Source: Bacteroidales bacterium
Lineage (GTDB): Bacteria; Bacteroidota; Bacteroidia; Bacteroidales; DYOH01
DNA: 5,180 bases
NCBI GenBank assembly: GCA_030632545.1
Contig: DAOVUO010000243.1
Span: 1-5,180, forward strand
Reading direction: 5' to 3'
The notes under the pieces were generated by a model, which worked only from the letters and a program-made list of their open reading frames with translations, searched no databases and had not been told where the DNA came from. Numbering within the stretch: position 1 is the stretch's first letter; each line of letters begins with the position of its first letter. This document shows positions 1 through 5,180 of this stretch, one piece after another. The translations under genes were made by a program, and so were the position numbers.

Positions 1-1383
1 GGAAGCATAATCAAAAACCAACAATACACTTTATGGGAGAAATATCGTGTGCAATTGTCTGCTATAGCCATAGCAAACATAGTTTTATTATTATTGATTG
101 CTTTTTATATTAATTTAGTCATAAAATTAAAAAAAACACGATTAGAGTTAAGAAATCTCAATACCAATCTTGAAATTCAGGTTCAAGACCGTACGGAAAA
201 ATTACATACTGTCAATAAGGTGCTTGTATCTACTAATGAACAAATATCGGGACTTAACAATCATTTGAAACAGGAAAAAGAAAAAGCACAGTCTTATCTT
301 GATATTGCAGGTGTTATGATAGTAGCTGTTGATTTACATCAAAATATTATTCTTGCAAACAAAAAAGCCCGCAACATATTAGGGTATAGCAAGGAGGAGA
401 TTATAGGTAAAAATTGGTTTGATAATTTTATACCTAAGAAAGATGAAGAAAATCTGAAACAAGTTTTTAATGATTTAATAAATGGAAATATACAGAATGT
501 TGAATATTTTGAAAATAAAGTAATAACAAAGCAAAACAAAGAACGGCTTATAGGCTGGCATAATACTATAATACAAGATGAAACCGGAAGAAATATTGCA
601 TCATTAAGTTCTGTTGAAGACATTACAGAACGAAAAAAAGCAGAGTTTACACTTAAAGAAAATGAAGCAAGTTTACAAAAACTTAATATGACAAAAGATA
701 AATTCTTTTCAATAATTGCTCACGATTTAAAAAATCCATTTAATAGTATATTGGGGTTTTCCAATATTCTTATGGAATATCATAAAGAATATGATACTGA
801 AAAACTTGAACGTATGATTAAAATGGTTAATGACAGTGCTAAAAGCGCCTTCAAGCTATTAGAGAATTTACTAACATGGTCTCGTTCGCAATCTGAAGGA
901 ATTGAATACTCACCCGAAAAATTAAATATTAAAATATTATTAATTGAAACCTTATTTGACATTCAAGCACAGGCAGATAAAAAAAACATTTTCATTTTAG
1001 ATGATATTTCGAAAAATGACATAATTTTTGCGGACAAAAACATGATTGCTACAGTATTAAGAAATTTAATTTCAAATGCTATAAAATTCACAAACAAAAA
1101 CGGAAATGTAGTAATATCATCTGGAAAACAATCAAATAGTAATTTTCTTGAAATTTCTGTAAAAGATATAGGAGTAGGTATACCAAAAAATAAAATTGAT
1201 AATTTGTTTCGTATAGATAAAAACATATCAACGAAAGGAACAGAAAAAGAAACCGGCACGGGGCTTGGTTTGATACTTTGCAAAGAATTTGTTAAAAAAC
1301 ATGGTGGAGAAATTTGGGTGGAAAGTGAGTTAGGAAAAGGCAGTGATTTTAAATTTACGATACCATCTAGTTGCCATGCCTAA
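1..1383 (+). CDS. Membrane PAS sensor histidine kinase, 5'-truncated by window edge
   Basis: This is the C-terminal part of a two-component sensor kinase, expected to autophosphorylate on His and pass phosphate to a response regulator not seen here. The frame is open from base 1. A GTG at 49 would give 444 residues, but the codons before it read ...TLWEKYR, followed at once by one transmembrane helix (residues 4-24, numbered from that GTG), so the true start is probably upstream. Then come a charged coiled-coil linker (about 27-80), a PAS domain (about 82-195, ending DITERKKAE), a HisKA domain with the H-box SIIAHDLKNP (phosphoacceptor His225, codon 721-723), and a HATPase domain. The latter has an N-box (N339, N343), G1 (D373-x-G-x-G377), F-box (F387) and G2 (G403-T-G-L-G407), so all catalytic motifs look intact. 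There is no receiver domain at the C-terminus. The LWEKYR plus helix junction resembles kinases with an ABC-type substrate-binding-like periplasmic domain, so the unseen N-terminus may be such a sensor (inference). Confidence 0.93.
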   Translation, partial: GSIIKNQQYTLWEKYRVQLSAIAIANIVLLLLIAFYINLVIKLKKTRLELRNLNTNLEIQVQDRTEKLHTVNKVLVSTNEQISGLNNHLKQEKEKAQSYLDIAGVMIVAVDLHQNIILANKKARNILGYSKEEIIGKNWFDNFIPKKDEENLKQVFNDLINGNIQNVEYFENKVITKQNKERLIGWHNTIIQDETGRNIASLSSVEDITERKKAEFTLKENEASLQKLNMTKDKFFSIIAHDLKNPFNSILGFSNILMEYHKEYDTEKLERMIKMVNDSAKSAFKLLENLLTWSRSQSEGIEYSPEKLNIKILLIETLFDIQAQADKKNIFILDDISKNDIIFADKNMIATVLRNLISNAIKFTNKNGNVVISSGKQSNSNFLEISVKDIGVGIPKNKIDNLFRIDKNISTKGTEKETGTGLGLILCKEFVKKHGGEIWVESELGKGSDFKFTIPSSCHA

Positions 1384-1415
1384 ATTAATAACAATTAGAT
1401 TGTTATACAAATAAT

Positions 1416-1524
1416 GCTTACAATAGCGGTTTGGTGTCAGGCATTATAGTGTTTTTTTCGGGTGCTTCGCACCTCGAAAAAACATCAAAAACAAAACACC
1501 ACAAGTCATATTTCCGTTGTGTGC
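1416..1524. repeat. Long imperfect palindrome (attC-like or MITE-like element)
   Basis: A nested imperfect inverted repeat starts 32 bp after the kinase stop. The outer arms are GC-tt-ACAA-tag-CGG (1416-1429), which pairs with CCG-TTGT-gt-GC (1514-1524). The middle arms are GGTGT (1433-1437) and ACACC (1496-1500). The core is T6-CG-GGTGC (1453-1465), a TTC loop, then GCACC-t-CG-A6 (1469-1482), with one bulged T at 1474. The word ATACAA flanks it (1405-1410; 1530-1535 and 1535-1540). A single extended hairpin with unpaired bases in one arm recalls integron attC sites, but canonical RYYYAAC/GTTRRRY boxes are not present exactly. A non-autonomous mobile repeat is the main alternative. The palindrome is directly visible; its identity is inference. 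Confidence 0.55.
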
Positions 1525-1540
1525 CTGCGATACAATACAA

Positions 1541-1829
1541 TGACTAAAAGCATATCGATATAATTTATACTTTTGTTCAAAAGAAAACCTTATTTCTTAG
1601 TTAAAACCTTAGTAGAAATCAACATTTACAGGTTTTTTAAACCTTATTATCTTATTCTAAGGTGTTTTTTAAACTTGATATATTAATTGATACGTAATTA
1701 TAATACTTCACCGCTGTTCGGGAAAGGCTATTAATCTTTATCAAAACTGCGACTAACGAGAATATAAGAGGCTAATAATCTGACCCTTGCTAAAACACTA
1801 ACTTTGACTTTTTAGTAATTATATTCATC
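1541..1829. other. Gene-free AT-rich spacer between convergent genes
   Basis: No open frame with a convincing start, family resemblance or RNA gene was recognised here. It holds a cluster of AAACCTTA words (described separately) and a slightly less AT-rich patch around 1708-1785 (cgctgttcgggaaaggc, gcgactaacgag) with no assigned identity. Together with the palindrome on its left it makes a long gap for two genes that meet tail to tail, which would fit decayed or inserted DNA, but no remnant of a known gene is recognised. Confidence 0.5.
1584..1670. repeat. AAACCTTA word cluster with small stem-loop and T-run
   Basis: AAAACCTTA occurs at 1584-1592 and 1603-1611, and AAACCTTA at 1639-1646. An inverted TAAGGT at 1658-1663 can pair with ACCTTA (1641-1646) across an 11-nt loop, followed by GTTTTTT (1664-1670). 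On the plus strand that is a weak terminator-like shape, but it lies about 260 bp beyond the kinase stop and the stem has only 6 bp, so a role in ending kinase transcription is doubtful. Confidence 0.3.
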
Positions 1830-1857
1830 AATTTACCTACACAACTTTAGGTAAATT
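1830..1857 (-). terminator. Stem-loop directly after the DUF3108 gene stop
   Basis: AATTTACCTA (1830-1839) and TAGGTAAATT (1848-1857) form a perfect 10-bp inverted repeat with an 8-nt loop. Its edge abuts the TAG stop of the minus-strand gene (1858-1860). The position suits a transcript-end hairpin. The stem is AT-rich and no clear U-run follows on the minus strand, so it may act as a 3'-end stabilising structure or a weak terminator instead. Confidence 0.4.
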
Positions 1858-2685
1858 CTATTCCACATTTGGATTTAGCGGATACTTTAAGCCTTTCACT
1901 TCAACAAGTTCTGCCATAATTGAACCTACTAGTACTTGTGCTTCCACTAAAATTGGCACATTATTTCCATCAGTAGAAATCCAAACAGTCATATCTTCGC
2001 CACCAGTAAACATAGTACCTTCAACCAAATACGGTCTTATTTTATGACATTTGAATTTTCGTCCATCGTGCAATTCGATAATTTCAACGCCCAAATAACG
2101 CGCATATAAATCGTCAAAAATCTCATTATCAACAATAAATTTTAGGCCAATTTTATCATTGTATTTATATTTTGTGTAATCTAAGTTTCTAACGTAATAC
2201 AAACTACTTACTAAATCGAGCAAACATGGCTGTAAATTAAATGTATCCTTTTCGAGTTTTTTATTTGTATTTTCGGAAGATGTATAAATTTTATTTTTCT
2301 TATAATCAAACCAATAAGCATTATCTACATTATATCCACCTTCCGAAGAATTTCGTTTAAAAACATAAGGCTTAATGCTGCTGGTATCGGAATATGCTTG
2401 CCATACATCCCTTACTTTAAAAAACCAATCGTAAGCAGGTAAACTTTTCCCTTCACTAAAAAAATGAAAGACTTTTTTACCTTTATAAAAAGCACTCTTA
2501 ACCTCAAAACTTACTATTCCAGCATCAACCCAAATAAAACCAAGGTTATAAGCTACATTATAAACAAGTTTATCGCCTGTTTGAAAAGCAAAATCAGACT
2601 GCACACATTGCCCATTTGCCTCATAAACAAACAAAAACAGCAATATCTGTAATGTCAAAAATTTTATTTTAATTTTCCATCTCAC
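1858..2685 (-). CDS. DUF3108 domain-containing secreted protein
   Basis: A 275-residue exported protein of unknown biochemical role, length typical of the family. Residues 1-25 form a signal peptide: basic MRWKIKIK, a hydrophobic stretch 9-20, and a likely cleavage near ANG25-Q26. There is no lipobox, so it is predicted to be periplasmic or outer-membrane associated. The mature part matches DUF3108 (PF11306) in order: FQTGDKLVYNVAYNLGFIWVDAG (about 34-56), the EGG/YWFDYKKN region (115-131), DLVSSLYYVR (157-166), the HDGRKFKCHKIRP block (206-218), and the C-terminal WISTDGNNVPILVEA/VGSIMAEL block (235-260). The start is GTG at 2685-2683; an in-frame TAA lies only two codons upstream, and no in-frame ATG lies nearby that would keep the signal peptide. 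No Shine-Dalgarno is seen. It follows the Ig-like lipoprotein gene in the same direction after 219 bp, suggesting a loosely linked pair of envelope genes. Confidence 0.9.
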   Translation of the reverse strand: MRWKIKIKFLTLQILLFLFVYEANGQCVQSDFAFQTGDKLVYNVAYNLGFIWVDAGIVSFEVKSAFYKGKKVFHFFSEGKSLPAYDWFFKVRDVWQAYSDTSSIKPYVFKRNSSEGGYNVDNAYWFDYKKNKIYTSSENTNKKLEKDTFNLQPCLLDLVSSLYYVRNLDYTKYKYNDKIGLKFIVDNEIFDDLYARYLGVEIIELHDGRKFKCHKIRPYLVEGTMFTGGEDMTVWISTDGNNVPILVEAQVLVGSIMAELVEVKGLKYPLNPNVE

Positions 2686-2714
2686 TTGTTATAATTTCTA
2701 TAATTAAATATTCA

Positions 2715-2724
2715 CAAATTTTAA
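2715..2724 (-). promoter_or_regulatory. Weak -7-like box upstream of DUF3108 gene
   Basis: On the minus strand this reads TTAAAATTTG, close to the Bacteroidota -7 consensus TAnnTTTG but with one extra base between TA and TTTG. It lies 30 bp before the GTG start. No matching TTTG -33 element is seen at the usual distance, so this is only a candidate; the gene may instead be read through from the lipoprotein gene upstream. Confidence 0.2.
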
Positions 2725-2792
2725 CTTAAAACTTAACTAAGCATTTATAATTACAATGGTTCGGTAAATTTTTATAAACTACTGAGATCCAT

Positions 2793-2874
2793 AGATTTAC
2801 TAAATTTCGTTTTATTTACTATATTGTTTATAACTAGCGTAATACAGTTTTGAAACAGTAAATTTAGTAAATCT
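2793..2874. repeat. 15-bp perfect inverted repeat with ATTTACT word cluster
   Basis: AGATTTACTAAATTT (2793-2807) is the exact reverse complement of 2860-2874, with 52 bp between the arms. The word ATTTACT occurs at 2795-2801 and 2814-2820, and its complement AGTAAAT at 2857-2863 and 2866-2872, giving four copies in two facing pairs. The element sits 30 bp beyond the stop of the lipoprotein gene and about 108 bp before the DUF3108 start. It could be an RNA hairpin at the end of the lipoprotein transcript, an operator with paired sites, or the terminal repeats of a tiny element. The repeat is certain; the function is not known. Confidence 0.6.
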
Positions 2875-2904
2875 TAACGAAGTATTGTAATTAAACATTA
2901 ACAA

Positions 2905-5073
2905 TTATTCAGAAAAATCCCAATCCTCTTCGGTATCCCAAGCTGAGCGAATGACAATTTTAGTAGAAAACAAAAATACTTTTTCGGGCTGTTGCCTTTT
3001 CAAAAAGATTCCTGTATCCCATTTTTTATTTTTATTTGCATCCGCAAACGCTCTAATTTTATAATTTCCTGGTGCTAATAAATCAACATTAAGCTTATTG
3101 TCCTCAAGCTCATCAATTTCCCTCACTAAATTATCCTTCTCATCACTTAATATAAAAAATAAATTTTCGGGCTCATTAGCTAAATTAAGAATCAAATTTC
3201 CATAATAATCGTCAGGTCTAATAGAAAAGGCTTGACCAAGGCTATCAGGCTGATTGTCAAAAATATCTAAAGCAAATTTAGGTGAAAAAATTAAATTGTA
3301 TTGAAAGCCCTCATTTTTACCCTCAAATTTAAGCTCAAATTTACGCTGAGCCAAATCCTTTGATTCTAATTCGAAAGAAAGTTTATTACCAAAAATTTCA
3401 AATGGCGAACGTTTCAAGGCAAGTGCTAAAGTATCAGCATAAGGCTGCTCGCCAATTAAAGCTTTCATTTTATAATTCATAATAAATTTTAAAGTATCTA
3501 AGCTGGCAACATCCTTATTATCAAACTGTATTTGAATAGTGTCATTTGTAGCATTTGCAATAAATTGAGGTGCTTTGCTTAAAGTAAAATTAATTCCTTT
3601 TACCGATAAATCGGCCATTTTATCACTTTTAAAAAATGCATTCACCAAATTCTGAGACAACATACTTGCCTCAATTAAGCCACCACTCTCCATATTGTGA
3701 TACACGCCGCTAGCTCTATACTTTTTAATATATTTATCAACCAATGAATCAGCCATTTCGTACAAATAAATATATTCTTTATTTATAGTGGCTAATGGGC
3801 TACTTGTTTGAAATCTAATATTCTGATTCACATCAATAAAACTTTGTTTTATATTTGAGATATTGAATTTTAATTCAGATGACACTACTACATTTTCTTG
3901 CTTAGCCAATTCCTCTTTTTTCTCAGCAACAGCCTCAAAATCAAAGCTAAACCTTAAAGTATCAGCCGTTTTAACCCAATTTTTCAAACTATCTTGTTCC
4001 AAATAATTTACTTGAAAAATAAGCGTATCAACAGAACTAATATCCTTGTTTTTAATCCAATAATTTAGAGAATCTTTAGTTTCACTCCATTCCAAAATAG
4101 TTTCATTCTCACTTAATTTAACATTTAAAGGAATAATTGAAAAATCCTTTGAAATTGCACGATTCATTATAAAATTCAACATTCCAGGCAATTCTCGGCT
4201 AAACGAACCAACAAACTGATTTGCATCATCCTCGTCAAACATAAAAAGCTCAAGGCTATCGGGCAAATATTTAAAATATGTACGCTCAACAATTTCGCTA
4301 AGCTTCAATGTATCTATTGGTTCTTTTCCTCCATCGTAAATAAAAGAATCACGCCATAATGTATCATTCACCAATTCCATTGTTACAGAAGGATTGACAA
4401 CAGTTTCATAAAATGCTATTAATTCAGTTGACTGATCGTAAAGTAAGTTTGTATTCATATCCTGTAAAGCAAAAACATGATAAGAGCCAGCAGCTATATT
4501 CCTTATGGAAAAGTCACCCTCAATATTCGTTTTAGCTAAATAATTAGGCAAAACTTTGGATGGAGTAGTATCATTTAATGTTTTATACAAAAAAACAAGC
4601 GCACCATCTATTGCTTCATGAGTTTGCGCATCAATAAGCTTCCCCGAAATTTTTAAAGAGTCTATTTCATCGCTTGTCGAACAAACATATTGAAAGCCAT
4701 GCAATACATTACTTTCAGTAAAATCAGCTACTGCGTCATTAAAATCAAAATTATAAGTAGTATTATCGGCTAATTCGCCATTTAAAACAATTTCTAAAAT
4801 TTTACCTTTTGATTTTATTTCAGGTTTCTCTTCCAAGGGTGGCGAAACAATAAACTGAGTATAAATGTCTTTTAAATCAAAAAACTCGTTAAACTTTATA
4901 CTTACTTTTTTAGCCTCAAAATTTGTTTTCCCAAATTGTGGTGAAAATTTAATAGGAATTGGAGGAATACTATCCTTTTGACCACCAGACAACGACCCTG
5001 TTTGCGCACATGAGCCAAATAATAAATAAATTAATATGACAATTATACTTGTATTAAAAAGATATTTATTCAT
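2905..5073 (-). CDS. Ig-like (SbsA/Big_5-type) surface lipoprotein, unknown function
   Basis: A 722-residue predicted lipoprotein. Residues 1-21 are a signal peptide (hydrophobic 8-19) ending in the lipobox L-F-G-S-Cys22, the likely lipidated residue. Then comes GSLSGGQKDSIPP (26-38), typical of Bacteroidota proteins with an SbsA-like Ig domain. That domain (Big_5, PF13205) spans about 36-137 (SIKFNEFFDL, NTTYNFDFNDAVADFTESN). A CarboxypepD_reg-like beta-sandwich follows (about 139-215), ending AAGSYHVFALQDMNTNLLYD. The middle (about 250-600) is not recognised but contains a repeated block (343-357 and 520-534). The C-terminus (about 624-715) ends APGNYKIRAFADANKNKKWD, then QQPEKVFLF and RSAWDTEEDW, a conserved tail in this family. 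ATG is at 5073-5071, directly before the signal peptide. No enzyme motif is seen; a structural or surface-binding role is inferred. It precedes the DUF3108 gene in the same direction, 219 bp apart. Confidence 0.88.
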   Translation of the reverse strand: MNKYLFNTSIIVILIYLLFGSCAQTGSLSGGQKDSIPPIPIKFSPQFGKTNFEAKKVSIKFNEFFDLKDIYTQFIVSPPLEEKPEIKSKGKILEIVLNGELADNTTYNFDFNDAVADFTESNVLHGFQYVCSTSDEIDSLKISGKLIDAQTHEAIDGALVFLYKTLNDTTPSKVLPNYLAKTNIEGDFSIRNIAAGSYHVFALQDMNTNLLYDQSTELIAFYETVVNPSVTMELVNDTLWRDSFIYDGGKEPIDTLKLSEIVERTYFKYLPDSLELFMFDEDDANQFVGSFSRELPGMLNFIMNRAISKDFSIIPLNVKLSENETILEWSETKDSLNYWIKNKDISSVDTLIFQVNYLEQDSLKNWVKTADTLRFSFDFEAVAEKKEELAKQENVVVSSELKFNISNIKQSFIDVNQNIRFQTSSPLATINKEYIYLYEMADSLVDKYIKKYRASGVYHNMESGGLIEASMLSQNLVNAFFKSDKMADLSVKGINFTLSKAPQFIANATNDTIQIQFDNKDVASLDTLKFIMNYKMKALIGEQPYADTLALALKRSPFEIFGNKLSFELESKDLAQRKFELKFEGKNEGFQYNLIFSPKFALDIFDNQPDSLGQAFSIRPDDYYGNLILNLANEPENLFFILSDEKDNLVREIDELEDNKLNVDLLAPGNYKIRAFADANKNKKWDTGIFLKRQQPEKVFLFSTKIVIRSAWDTEEDWDFSE

Positions 5074-5113
5074 AAATTAGAGTTTTCTTATATGTTGAAT
5101 AAAATTAAAAGGA

Positions 5114-5121
5114 CAAAAATA
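5114..5121 (-). promoter_or_regulatory. Bacteroidota-type -7 promoter box for the Ig-like lipoprotein gene
   Basis: On the minus strand this reads TATTTTTG, an exact match to the Bacteroidota sigma-ABfr -7 consensus TAnnTTTG, placed 40 bp before the ATG at 5073, which leaves a leader of about 35 nt. The -33 TTTG element is weak: the nearest candidate is CTTG (complement of 5145-5148), 23 bp upstream, a little beyond the usual spacing. In such AT-rich DNA a chance match is possible, but position and orientation fit. Confidence 0.45.
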
Positions 5122-5180
5122 GAAAAATATCAGTGTGAATCATTCAAGATAAAATAAATATAACAATTAATTTACAACAA

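Noticed and set aside
339..1283. Three open frames of 60-106 codons on the minus strand inside the kinase gene
   Set aside because: They lie antisense to conserved PAS, HisKA and HATPase coding sequence, have no recognisable domain, and reflect the low stop frequency opposite an AT-rich gene.
1453..1482. Intrinsic terminator for the kinase gene at the core of the palindrome
   Set aside because: The T-run precedes the GC stem and the A-run follows it, on either strand; this is the reverse of the order needed for a U-tract terminator, and the runs pair with each other as part of the longer stem.
1416..1524. Confident assignment as an integron attC site
   Set aside because: The overall shape is suggestive, but exact RYYYAAC and GTTRRRY boxes are missing, there is only one copy, and no integrase or cassette array is visible.
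1584..1670. CRISPR array
   Set aside because: Repeat words are only 8-9 bp with irregular spacing of 19 and about 35 bp, and there are no cas genes.
1384..1857. tRNA or other structured RNA gene in the convergent gap
   Set aside because: No cloverleaf, conserved T-loop sequence or known riboswitch core could be recognised; the only strong structure is the palindrome already listed.
2464..2652. A 62-codon plus-strand open frame
   Set aside because: It is antisense to the signal peptide and N-terminal conserved region of the DUF3108 gene and shows no protein-like features.

Overview
The window looks like chromosomal DNA of a Bacteroidota (Bacteroidetes) bacterium. It is AT-rich throughout. 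It encodes a large lipoprotein with the layout common in that phylum (Cys, a GG-x-KD-x-x-PP stretch, an SbsA/Big_5-type Ig-like domain and a C-terminal D-x-N-x-x-x-x-W-D region). It also encodes a DUF3108 secreted protein. One start carries a Bacteroidota-type TAnnTTTG promoter box and neither visible start has a convincing Shine-Dalgarno sequence. Genus cannot be called.

Layout: (1) 1-1383, plus strand: the 3' part of a membrane PAS sensor histidine kinase whose reading frame is open to the left window edge. (2) 1384-1857: a 474-bp gene-free gap between convergent genes. It holds a ~110-bp imperfect palindrome (about 1416-1524), a cluster of short CCTTA repeats, and a 10-bp perfect stem just after the stop of the next gene. 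(3) 1858-2685, minus strand: a DUF3108 protein with a signal peptide. (4) 2686-2904: a 219-bp spacer with a 15-bp perfect inverted repeat and four copies of a 7-bp word. (5) 2905-5073, minus strand: a 722-residue Ig-like lipoprotein of unknown function. (6) 5074-5180: upstream region with a plausible promoter.

The two minus-strand genes both encode exported envelope proteins, lie in the same direction, and could share a role at the cell surface, but neither has a biochemical function that can be read from its sequence. The kinase points towards them and is probably unrelated; no response regulator is visible. No CRISPR array, tRNA, rRNA, transposase or other defence or mobile gene was found. 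The genes are ordinary. The least explained parts are the palindromic intergenic element after the kinase and the inverted-repeat cluster between the two envelope genes.
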